The translations under genes and the position numbers were made by a program. The notes below the pieces were generated by a model. It did not search any database and was not told where the DNA came from. It saw nothing but the letters and a program-made list of their open reading frames with translations. Below, piece by piece: positions 1 through 5,067 of a DNA stretch of 5,067 nt (positions are counted from its first letter, which is position 1; each line of letters opens with the position of its first letter). Source of the stretch: Actinomycetota bacterium (GTDB lineage Bacteria > Actinomycetota > Acidimicrobiia > Acidimicrobiales > AC-25); contig VAXF01000057.1 of NCBI GenBank assembly GCA_005888395.1, forward strand, positions 1-5,067, given 5' to 3'.

Positions 1-478
1 GAGCGGCTGTGTCGTCGGTGTGGACATGACGCCCGAGATGCTGACGAAGTCTCGGCAGACGGCAGATGTGCTGGGGCTCGGCCAGGTCGAGTTCCGCGAC
101 GGTCTGGCCGAGTCGATCCCGGTCGACGACGGCTGGGCCGACGCGGTCATCTCCAACGGCGTCATCAACCTGTGCCCGGACAAGAAGGCCGTCTTCGAGG
201 AGATCCGCCGGATCCTCAAGCCGGGTGGATGGCTGCAGTTCGCCGACATCGCCAATGGGCGACCGGTGCCGCCGGAGGCGCTGCGCGACATCGACTTGTG
301 GACCGGCTGAATCGCCGGCGGGCTGCCCCGTGCGGGCTGGCAGAAGATGCTCGAAGACACCGGGCTCACCGACGTTGTGATCGGCGACCCGGTGGACACC
401 TTCGGCGGCGCCACCGGCGAGGAGAAGGCGCGAGCCTTCGAGGTGTACGGCTACGCGTTCCTGGCTCACCGACCCTGA
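1..478 (+). CDS. Probable selenocysteine-containing ArsM/UbiE-type SAM-dependent methyltransferase (5' truncated, in-frame TGA at 308-310)
   Basis: The 5' end lies outside the window; codons run from base 2 to the TGA at 476-478, giving 158 visible residues if TGA 308-310 is read through. The missing N-terminus should hold the SAM-binding glycine motif. Visible are the beta-2 acidic residue in VVGVDMTPEML (Asp8 of the fragment), the DGLAESIPV segment (33-41), SNGVINL (51-57) and LKPGG (72-76), all typical of UbiE/ArsM class I methyltransferases. Residues 98-109 read DLWTG-U-IAGGLP. In arsenite methyltransferases the matching stretch is, from memory, LWGECLGGAL, whose Cys binds arsenic (Cys156 of human AS3MT, Cys174 of CmArsM). 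The TGA therefore replaces the key Cys. The following 55 codons end in EVYGYAFLAHRP, a family-like C-terminus, so this does not look like decay. Expected role is cytosolic methyl transfer to a soft metalloid or other nucleophile; the substrate is not proven. Alternatives are a nonsense mutation or a sequencing error (TGC to TGA). An annotation pipeline would probably wrongly end the gene at 310. Confidence 0.82.
308..310 (+). other. In-frame UGA, predicted selenocysteine codon (Sec103 of the visible fragment)
   Basis: This TGA lies between Gly (GGC) and Ile (ATC) in the methyltransferase frame, at the position of the conserved catalytic or metalloid-binding Cys in ArsM-like proteins. Coding quality (GC third positions, family motifs) continues without a break or frame change on its 3' side up to 478. 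Together with the hairpin that follows, this points to decoding as selenocysteine rather than termination. Confidence 0.8.
311..343 (+). promoter_or_regulatory. Bacterial SECIS-like hairpin downstream of the UGA
   Basis: Counting U308 as position 1, the upper stem GCCC (325-328, positions 18-21) pairs with GGGC (334-337, positions 27-30) and encloses the loop CGUGC (329-333). The loop puts G330 and U331 at positions 23 and 24. U324 is at position 17, unpaired or facing U338 just below the upper stem. From memory, the E. coli fdhF SECIS uses exactly U17, G23 and U24 for SelB recognition. C323-G339 extends the stem below the U. A competing fold pairs CTGCC (323-327) with GGCAG (339-343) and leaves a GUGC loop, which still exposes the GU. 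The element lies inside the coding sequence, as expected in bacteria. Pairing was done by eye, with no energy calculation. Confidence 0.72.
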
Positions 479-507
479 CCAACGACAGACAGCGAGATGA
501 TGAACGC

Positions 508-1359
508 GTGACCGAGCATCCCATTGCCAACACCGAGCAGGCCGAGGCGTGGAACAGCGAGGAGGGCCAGCACTGGGCTGCCCACCAAGACCGCTACGAC
601 GCCATGAGCGGTGCGTTCACCGAGCACCTGCTCGGCGCGGCCGCCATCACGGAGACCGACACCGTGCTCGACATCGGCTGCGGTAACGGCCAAACCACCC
701 GTCTCGCTGCCCGGCGAGCGAGCCGCGGCCGTGCCGTCGGTCTCGACCTGTCAGCTCCCATGCTCGAGCGGGCCGCAGCGACGGCCGCCGGCGAGGGCAT
801 TGCGAATGTGACCTTCGAGCAGGGTGACGCCCAGGTGCAGCCGCTCCCGTCTTCAGCCTTCGATGTGGCCATCAGTCGCTTCGGCGTGATGTTCTTCGCC
901 GACCCCGTGGCCGCCTTCGCCAACGTCGGCACCGCCATCCGTCCGGGCGGACGGCTGGCGTTCGTGTGTTGGCAGGACCTGGCCCGCAACGAATGGCTCA
1001 TGGTGCCGGCGGGCGCCGCCCTCGCGTTCGTCGAGCTCCCCGACCTCGGCGGGCCGGGTGCTCCCGGCCCGTTCTCGCTGGCTGAACCGGACCGTATCGA
1101 AGTGATCCTCGGTGACGCGGGGTTCGCGGACGTCCACGTCGACTCGGTCGATGCGCCAATGCGGCTCGGAGCCGACGCTGCCGACGCGGTCGAGTTCTTG
1201 CGCGGCACCGGGATGGCCCGAGCGTTGCTCGCCAAGGCGGACCCACCCACGGTGGCTCGCGCCCTGGACGCCGTCGGTGAGGCGCTGCGACCCCATGAGC
1301 AGGCCGACGGCCTGTACTTGACTGGCACCGCGTGGCTGGTGACCGCCGCCCGCCCCTAG
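508..1359 (+). CDS. Class I SAM-dependent methyltransferase, 283 aa, substrate unknown
   Basis: I start this at GTG 508-510 (VTEHPIANTEQAEAW). The frame is open further upstream, but that part overlaps the preceding methyltransferase gene and looks like a shadow translation, and the two ATGs at 497 and 500 are in another frame. Ribosome-binding signal is weak (an AGCGAG-like stretch about 11 bases upstream). SAM-binding motif I is VLDIGCGNG at residues 53-61, the ribose-binding acidic residue is Asp80 in VGLDLS, motif II covers GDAQVQPLP at 106-114, FDVAISRFGVMFF is at 118-130 and the post-motif IRPGG is at 144-148. The N-terminal segment WNSEEGQHWAAHQDRYD (15-31) is characteristic of a widespread actinobacterial methyltransferase group. 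The C-terminal half probably forms a substrate cap, ending LVTAARP. It has no in-frame stop and no metalloid-type Cys arrangement. It begins 29 bases after the selenoprotein gene and is probably in the same operon. The fold is certain; the acceptor molecule cannot be read from sequence. Confidence 0.9.
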   Translation: MTEHPIANTEQAEAWNSEEGQHWAAHQDRYDAMSGAFTEHLLGAAAITETDTVLDIGCGNGQTTRLAARRASRGRAVGLDLSAPMLERAAATAAGEGIANVTFEQGDAQVQPLPSSAFDVAISRFGVMFFADPVAAFANVGTAIRPGGRLAFVCWQDLARNEWLMVPAGAALAFVELPDLGGPGAPGPFSLAEPDRIEVILGDAGFADVHVDSVDAPMRLGADAADAVEFLRGTGMARALLAKADPPTVARALDAVGEALRPHEQADGLYLTGTAWLVTAARP

Positions 1360-1368
1360 CCGGGTCCC

Positions 1369-1734
1369 TCAGTAGCTGAAGGTGGCGACGGCGTCGTCGC
1401 CGATCCACTCCCACAGCTGCACGCTGCCGCCCAGCTCCGCGTTCGCCACGAGCGAGCCGGCGTCGAGCTGCTTGGTGCTGAAACAGATCGGGCACACGAG
1501 CAGGCGACCGTCTGCTGCCGCGTATCGAGCCATGAGGTCGGGGATGCTCGGACAACCGTCGCACGCAGTGCCGACGGCGGTGCCGGTGAGCGCCAACCGG
1601 ACGGCTTCCTTGGTGACGAACATGAGGGTCGACCGACCCGACTCGGCGGCGCCGACCGCGACCAGCAACGCCACGGTCACCTTCTCGGCGTCCTCGAGCC
1701 CGGTGGCGAGACTGATGGCTGCCTTGTTGCTCAT
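1369..1734 (-). CDS. DsrE-like small protein with two CxxC motifs, 121 aa
   Basis: Starts at ATG 1734-1732 and ends at TGA 1371-1369. The open frame extends upstream, but that part is a shadow of the preceding gene. The N-terminus MSNKAAISLATGLEDAEKVT followed by VALLVAVGAAESG, then TLMFVTKEAVRLALTG, is the alternating strand/helix pattern of the DsrE/DsrF/TusD-like family (small cytosolic proteins, some of which relay sulfur on a Cys; many are annotated as predicted peroxiredoxins). Four cysteines form two pairs: CDGC at 58-61 and CPIC at 81-84, the second at the usual DsrE active-site region. They could support thiol redox, persulfide transfer or metal binding; the sequence does not decide which. 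The start overlaps the stop of the upstream NTF2-like gene by 4 bases (ATGA), implying translational coupling. It converges with the methyltransferase that ends at 1359, with only 9 bases between them. Confidence 0.82.
   Translation of the reverse strand: MSNKAAISLATGLEDAEKVTVALLVAVGAAESGRSTLMFVTKEAVRLALTGTAVGTACDGCPSIPDLMARYAAADGRLLVCPICFSTKQLDAGSLVANAELGGSVQLWEWIGDDAVATFSY
1384..1401. other. 7-bp perfect hairpin at the convergent gene junction
   Basis: GGCGACG (1384-1390) pairs with CGTCGCC (1395-1401) around the tetraloop GCGT. It lies 24 bases after the methyltransferase stop, within the last codons of the DsrE-like gene. It may help end plus-strand transcription, but no T-run follows and GC-rich coding DNA often gives such hairpins. 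Confidence 0.22.
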
Positions 1735-2180
1735 TGCTCGGCCTTCGGCGGTCGTGGGTCGCCCTCGGGCTGGAACCCCGAGCACAGGAGATCGATGGCG
1801 TCGATGCGCTCGCCCGCCCGCAGGTAGGCCTGTTGCTCGATGACGTGCCAGGCGTCGTCGCCCCACGGCGTCGGGCGGAGGCGGAGTCGCCAGGCGACGT
1901 GCAGCCGGCCGCCGATCTCGCCGACGGTACCGTCGAGGACCTCGAACTCCTCGGCGCCGCCGAACCAGCTTCGGATGTTCTCGACGATCTGCGTCGCGCC
2001 CTGGCATTCGGTAAGCCCGGGCGGAAGTAGCGCCCGCATCGTGGCCGCGGGTTCGAAGCAGTCGGACATGCCGGCGAAGTCGCGGGCGGCCAGTGCCTCG
2101 AGGAGAAGGCCGCCGACCGACCATCTCGTGGTCGTGGTCGCCGTGCTGTCGGTCAACGGGGACTGAAGCGCATCATTCAT
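1731..2180 (-). CDS. NTF2/SnoaL-like family protein, 149 aa
   Basis: The start chosen is ATG 2180-2178 (MNDALQSPLTD). An in-frame ATG at 2216-2214 would add 12 residues and has an AGGG about 10 bases upstream, so the start is uncertain; the 2180 start has no clear Shine-Dalgarno sequence. After a low-complexity Thr-rich stretch (about 11-18) the protein reads LLLEALAARDFAGMSDCFEPAATMRALLPPG (25-55), then GATQIVENIRSWFGG (61-75), VGEIGGRLHVAWRLRLRP (86-103) and HVIEQQAYLRAGERIDAIDLLCSGF (112-136). This one-helix-pair plus curved-sheet pattern is typical of SnoaL-like or NTF2-fold proteins, which can be enzymes or ligand-binding proteins; the function here is unknown. It follows the HD-GYP/LuxR gene by 61 bases and overlaps the DsrE-like gene by 4 bases, so it is the middle of a probable three-gene operon. 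Confidence 0.78.
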   Translation of the reverse strand: MNDALQSPLTDSTATTTTRWSVGGLLLEALAARDFAGMSDCFEPAATMRALLPPGLTECQGATQIVENIRSWFGGAEEFEVLDGTVGEIGGRLHVAWRLRLRPTPWGDDAWHVIEQQAYLRAGERIDAIDLLCSGFQPEGDPRPPKAEQ

Positions 2181-2241
2181 GGAGCCGTTGTACGGCGCAG
2201 CCGCCCGGTGCCGCATCGGGTGCGCGCCCTATTTCGGGGCG

Positions 2242-3807
2242 TCAGTCGACGGCTTCGCCCACGGCTATCAGCCCGTGCCGCATCGCGAACATCGCGGCCG
2301 CGCCGCGGCTTCTCACCCCGAGCTTGGCGTACACGTGCTCGAGGTGGGCGCTGACGGTCTTGGCGGAGATGGTCAGCTCGTGCGCGATGGCCTTCTTGGT
2401 CAGCCCGCGGCAGAAGAGCACGAGTACCTCGACCTCGCGGGCGCTGAGCCCGCCTGGGTGGCCCGCCGGCCCGCGCAGGCGATGCCCGGCCGTGTCCAAC
2501 ACCACCCGCACCGCGTCGCCGTCCAGGCGCCCCTCGGTTACCTCGGTGGCGAGCACGCGGCGGGCCTCGTCCGGCGCCAGCGCGGCCCGGTGAGGTCGCG
2601 GCTCGAGCAGCGCGTGGTACACGTCGGCCGCGGCGATGATCCGGGCGCTCATCGGGAGCCCGTCGGCTCCGAGGCCCGACGGGTACCCCGATCCGTCCAT
2701 CCGTTCGTGGTGCAGCGCAGCGAGTTGCCCGATCGCGGCGAGCGCCGGGGGTTTCGAGAACGTCCGCGCGGTGAGATAGGGGTGGGTGCGGATCCGCTCA
2801 CGCTCGGCCTCGGTCAAACGCCCGGGCTTGGCCAAGATCCCGGCGGACACGCCGATGGTGCCGACGTCGTGCACGAGGGCGGCTCGACGTACCAGCACGA
2901 CGTCGTCGTTCGGCAGCCCGACCGAAGTGGCCGCGGCCGACGCTAGCTGCGCGACCCCTCGTGAGTGTCCGAGGGTGAACGGCGACTTCACATCCGCGTA
3001 GTCGGCGAAGGCTTCCAGCGCCATGTCGAGCTCCTCGCCGTGAAGCTCACGCCCCAACGCGCGGTGCCCGCCGATCAGGGTGTCCCAGCCGTCGACCTCG
3101 TCGAGAGAGCCGAGCAGCTCGCCGGCATTCGCGCAGAAGCGGTCGACCAGCTCGGGATCGAACTCTGTGCCCCGCCGCGATTGGAGCATCTCGACCGCCG
3201 CGTCCACCCCGCCGATCCGATGCAATGCCTCGACGTCGTTCGCCACGTGAACGATCCGCATGATGCGGGCGATCTCGCCGCCCGCCAACCGGGCTGGCGA
3301 GCCCTTGCCGTCCCAACGCTCGAACGCCTGCTGCAGCGGGTCGCGCACCTCGGGTCCGAGTCCGAGGCGGAGCGACAGGTCGCCTGAGGTCTCACAGTGC
3401 GAGGCCATCGAGCGCTCGACCTCCTTCGACCCACCGGCCAGGAAGCGACCGATCATCGTGAGCCGCCGGACCGGGGAGCTTCCGCTGGCGACATGGCCGA
3501 TCATGAACCGCATCATGGGCAGCCCGGTCAGGTCGACCAGGTAGCTGTCGGCTCGCAGGGCCATGTCGTCGCCGAACCACTTGCCCATCTCGTGCGCGTC
3601 AGCGACACACCCAACCCACGCGAGCAGCGACACGTAGAAGATCGCGGCCCGCTCGTCGTCGGACAAGCCTTCGAGCTCCGCCATCCGCAGCGCGATGACC
3701 GTCTGGCGGATGATGTGCTGCTGCGGCTGGCCCAGCCCGAGATCGGTCGCCAGCGACAGAGCGGCCACCAGCTCAGCCAGCCGAACCCCGTCTTGCGCGT
3801 TGGTCAC
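2242..3807 (-). CDS. Tandem HD-GYP domain protein with C-terminal LuxR-type HTH, 521 aa
   Basis: Starts at GTG 3807-3805; an in-frame TAG lies only four codons upstream, so no longer start exists. GGGGA sits very close to the GTG, so the ribosome site is atypical. The C-terminal HD-GYP domain (about 262-440) is intact: His281 (HSRGVA), HD at 313-314 in LVHDVGTIGV, His342 (THP), HHE at 366-368, DGSGYP at 371-376 and Asp395 in RIIAAADVY. HD-GYP domains are metal-dependent phosphodiesterases that usually degrade cyclic di-GMP. The N-terminal half (about 8-225) resembles a second, degenerate HD-GYP copy: the HD pair appears replaced in LLAWVGC (61-67), the GYP region reads RWDGKGSP (164-171), and the FDPELVDRF end signature is at 216-224. 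Residues 453-515 form a LuxR/GerE HTH (GLSAREVEVL, LTISAKTVSAHLEHVYAKLGV). This suggests a cytosolic one-component regulator coupling nucleotide sensing or hydrolysis to transcription. Enzyme activity and DNA targets are inferred. It is first in a unit with the NTF2-like and DsrE-like genes. Confidence 0.9.
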   Translation of the reverse strand: MTNAQDGVRLAELVAALSLATDLGLGQPQQHIIRQTVIALRMAELEGLSDDERAAIFYVSLLAWVGCVADAHEMGKWFGDDMALRADSYLVDLTGLPMMRFMIGHVASGSSPVRRLTMIGRFLAGGSKEVERSMASHCETSGDLSLRLGLGPEVRDPLQQAFERWDGKGSPARLAGGEIARIMRIVHVANDVEALHRIGGVDAAVEMLQSRRGTEFDPELVDRFCANAGELLGSLDEVDGWDTLIGGHRALGRELHGEELDMALEAFADYADVKSPFTLGHSRGVAQLASAAATSVGLPNDDVVLVRRAALVHDVGTIGVSAGILAKPGRLTEAERERIRTHPYLTARTFSKPPALAAIGQLAALHHERMDGSGYPSGLGADGLPMSARIIAAADVYHALLEPRPHRAALAPDEARRVLATEVTEGRLDGDAVRVVLDTAGHRLRGPAGHPGGLSAREVEVLVLFCRGLTKKAIAHELTISAKTVSAHLEHVYAKLGVRSRGAAAMFAMRHGLIAVGEAVD

Positions 3808-3923
3808 GTCCCCAGCCTACGAAGGTGCTCGACGGCGATGAGCGCTTCCCGGTGCATTCCCGGCAAACGGGCAGGCGATCCGACTGGTCGGGAGTGGTGA
3901 CGAGCGAGTACTACTCGACCCGA
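3808..3923. promoter_or_regulatory. Divergent intergenic region between the HD-GYP/LuxR gene and the dioxygenase pair
   Basis: This 116-base gap (if the dioxygenase starts at 3924) must carry promoters for both directions. I could not pick out convincing -35/-10 boxes. It contains a CCCG-GCAAA-CGGG inverted repeat around 3860 and the palindrome described separately at 3905-3917. Confidence 0.45.
3905..3917. repeat. Perfect 13-base palindrome, CGAGTA-C-TACTCG (possible operator)
   Basis: Two 6-base arms (3905-3910 and 3912-3917) around a single C form a perfect inverted repeat. It ends 6 bases before the preferred ATG of the first dioxygenase, in the gap divergent from a LuxR-HTH regulator gene. 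That position suits a repressor operator. It could also be chance, and it would be coding if the dioxygenase starts further upstream. Confidence 0.4.
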
Positions 3924-4700
3924 ATGACGACCTTCGGCGAGGCGGGCTACCGGGTCCAGGAGGGCGTGCTCGACGCCGGCGAGGTCGAGGAGCTGCGCGA
4001 CGTCGTGGAGGAAGTGGCGACGCGCGTCGCGGCGCGAGCCGTGCGCGCCGGCGCCGGCCCGCAACGGGAGCTGGCTGACGGGCACCGCATCCAGTTCTCG
4101 TCGAAGACCGCGATCCAGTGGGAATGGGCCGACGGGAGCAAGCAGATCCGCCTGCTGGAACCCGTCGACCATCTCCATCCCCGGATCGACGCCCTGCTCG
4201 CCGACCCGCGCCTCACCGGTCCGGCGGCCGAGGCGCTCGGGGTGGGTGAGGTCGCGCCGTTCACGTCGAAGCTCAACCTGAAACGGGCGAGGGAAGGCAG
4301 CCCGTTCCCCTGGCACCAGGACTACCCGTACTGGTACGTCGCTGTCGGCCGCGACGCAGCGGACGTCGTCACCGCCATCGTGTTCCTCGACGACGCCACC
4401 GCCGAGAACGGCGCCGTGCGGGTGCTGCCCGGTTCGCAGCGGCTCGGTCCGGCGCGCCGAGACCCGAACGACCCGACCCGGTTCCTGGCGGATCCGGCCG
4501 CGCTCGAGTCGTCGTCCGAGGTCGTCGTCGAGGTGCCCGCCGGCTCGGTGCTGTGGTTCGGTTCCTACCTCGTGCATCGCTCGTCGCCGAACACCAGCGG
4601 CGGGCACCGCCGCGCGTTGCTCCCGTCGTGGCAGCCGGCGGGCCGTCCCCGCCTCCATGACATGCCGTACCGGCCTGAGCTGGTGGAGGAGCTGCCGTGA
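3924..4700 (+). CDS. Phytanoyl-CoA dioxygenase (PhyH) family Fe(II)/2-oxoglutarate oxygenase, 258 aa
   Basis: The start chosen is ATG 3924-3926 (MTTFGEAGYRVQEGVL), because family similarity begins there and the residues upstream (from 3825) look non-coding. GTGs at 3894 and 3897 are in-frame alternatives. No strong Shine-Dalgarno sequence is seen. The jelly-roll core shows KLNLKR (116-121), then PFPWHQDYPYW (127-137) with the iron ligands His131 and Asp133, TAIVFLDDATAENGAVRVLPGSQ (150-172), and the distal ligand His218 in LVHRSSPNTSGGHRRAL, with Arg229/Arg230 placed to hold 2-oxoglutarate. All catalytic residues are present, so it should be an active cytosolic hydroxylase using O2 and 2-oxoglutarate. 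PhyH members act on acyl-CoAs, ectoine, small metabolites or natural products, so the substrate cannot be stated. Its stop overlaps the start of a second PhyH-like gene by 4 bases (GTGA), indicating coupled translation. Confidence 0.88.
   Translation: MTTFGEAGYRVQEGVLDAGEVEELRDVVEEVATRVAARAVRAGAGPQRELADGHRIQFSSKTAIQWEWADGSKQIRLLEPVDHLHPRIDALLADPRLTGPAAEALGVGEVAPFTSKLNLKRAREGSPFPWHQDYPYWYVAVGRDAADVVTAIVFLDDATAENGAVRVLPGSQRLGPARRDPNDPTRFLADPAALESSSEVVVEVPAGSVLWFGSYLVHRSSPNTSGGHRRALLPSWQPAGRPRLHDMPYRPELVEELP
4685..4691 (+). promoter_or_regulatory. Strong Shine-Dalgarno site for the second dioxygenase gene
   Basis: GGAGGAG-type sequence lies inside the end of the preceding gene, 5 bases before GTG 4697. 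This ideal spacing supports the GTG start and the 4-base overlap. Confidence 0.65.
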
Positions 4701-5067
4701 CGCGCGACGTGCTCGCCGGGGCGGAACGCCATCCGTGGAACGTGGCCTTCGAGTTCGCGCTGCCGTCAGGTCCGCCGCGCACCCTGACCGCCGACCAGGT
4801 GGCGGCGTACGCGCGCGACGGCTACGTCACGGTCGACGAGCTGGTCGCTCCGGCTGATCTCGGAGAGCTCGTCGCGGAGCTCGACGAGTACGAGGCCCGT
4901 GTGGACCGCTTCCTCGCTCGTCAGGACGGCGGGCGCGTCAACATCGCCGAGCAGGGTGCGATCACCTTCAGCATCCACGCCGTTCTGCAATCCGACGCGG
5001 CGAGGGCGACGGCACGCCATCCCACGATCGTCGGCATCGCCGCCGACCTCCTCGGCCCCGACGTCAA
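4697..5067 (+). CDS. Second phytanoyl-CoA dioxygenase (PhyH)-like protein, 3' end outside window
   Basis: Starts at GTG 4697-4699, overlapping the stop of the upstream dioxygenase (GTGA) and preceded at 5 bases by a GGAGGAG site; 123 complete codons are visible with no stop. The fragment reads MTRDVLAGAERHPWNVAFEF at its start. It continues with LTADQVAAYARDGYVTVDELV (about 32-52), the N-terminal signature of PhyH-type oxygenases, and a charged helix ADLGELVAELDEYEARVDRFL. Later, HAVLQSDAARATARHPTIVGIAADLLGPDV fits the usual segment before the core. The iron-binding HxD and distal His lie beyond the window, so activity cannot be judged. It does not look like a close duplicate of its neighbour over the visible part. 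Function is probably linked to the first dioxygenase: sequential oxidation or a paired complex. Confidence 0.75.
   Translation, partial: MTRDVLAGAERHPWNVAFEFALPSGPPRTLTADQVAAYARDGYVTVDELVAPADLGELVAELDEYEARVDRFLARQDGGRVNIAEQGAITFSIHAVLQSDAARATARHPTIVGIAADLLGPDV

Noticed and set aside
20..310. A short 96-residue protein ending at TGA 308-310 as the complete gene
   Set aside because: The frame is open upstream to the window edge with methyltransferase sequence, and conserved sequence continues past the TGA. GTG 20 is an internal Val of the VVGVD motif.
302..320. Frameshift or pseudogene explanation for the TGA
   Set aside because: The reading frame does not change across the site and no other lesions are seen; a single stop at the exact conserved Cys followed by a SECIS-like hairpin is better explained by selenocysteine. 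A point mutation cannot be fully excluded.
172..507. N-terminal extension of the second methyltransferase back to 172
   Set aside because: It overlaps the first methyltransferase in another frame, is Arg/Gly-rich low-quality sequence and matches no domain; GTG 508 begins the recognisable protein.
594..1328. 244-codon minus-strand frame opposite the second methyltransferase
   Set aside because: Its Ser/Ala/Arg-rich composition is typical of a shadow frame; the plus strand holds all methyltransferase motifs.
1735..2124. N-terminal extension of the DsrE-like protein up to 2124
   Set aside because: It is Arg-rich shadow translation of the NTF2-like gene; the ATG at 1734 starts a normal DsrE fold and gives the ATGA overlap.
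2179..2946. 255-codon plus-strand frame opposite the HD-GYP/LuxR gene
   Set aside because: It is the antisense shadow of well-conserved HD-GYP and HTH codons, with no domain of its own.
3825..3923. Upstream start of the first dioxygenase at 3825
   Set aside because: The extra 33 residues have no family similarity, and the region must hold divergent promoters; the palindrome also lies there.
3804..4658. 284-codon minus-strand frame opposite the first dioxygenase
   Set aside because: It is antisense to a gene with a complete catalytic motif set, its translation has no recognisable domain, and long antisense frames are common in GC-rich DNA.

Overview
The window is GC-rich, with strong G/C bias at third codon positions, frequent GTG starts and short 4-base gene overlaps. 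Together with its gene families (actinobacterial-style SAM methyltransferases, an HD-GYP protein with a LuxR-type HTH, DsrE-like and phytanoyl-CoA-dioxygenase proteins) this suggests a high-GC bacterium, most likely Actinomycetota. I cannot name a genus. There is no sign of a phage, insertion sequence, CRISPR array, tRNA or rRNA, and no non-coding stretch longer than about 120 bases.

Layout: (1) At 1-478 (+) is the 3' part of an ArsM/UbiE-type SAM methyltransferase gene interrupted by one in-frame TGA at 308-310. The TGA sits where relatives carry a conserved Cys. The frame stays open for 55 more codons and ends with a family-like C-terminus. A hairpin directly after the TGA matches the bacterial SECIS design, with a U at position 17 and GU at positions 23-24 counted from the U of UGA. 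I read this gene as encoding a selenoprotein, and it is the most notable item here. (2) At 508-1359 (+) is a second, unrelated-looking class I SAM methyltransferase, 29 bases downstream and probably co-transcribed. (3) On the minus strand, from 3807 down to 1369, are three co-directional genes: a tandem HD-GYP protein with a C-terminal LuxR HTH, a small NTF2/SnoaL-like protein and a DsrE-like protein. The last two overlap by 4 bases. (4) After a 116-base divergent promoter region holding a perfect 13-base palindrome, two phytanoyl-CoA-dioxygenase-like genes run on the plus strand from 3924, overlapping by 4 bases. The second is cut by the window end.

How the genes work together: the sequence supports three transcription units (two methyltransferases; regulator plus two small proteins; two dioxygenases). 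The HD-GYP/LuxR protein is divergent from the dioxygenases and could regulate them, its own unit or both, but this is inference. No shared pathway can be proved. The selenoprotein reading requires SelA, SelB, SelC (tRNA-Sec) and SelD elsewhere in the genome.
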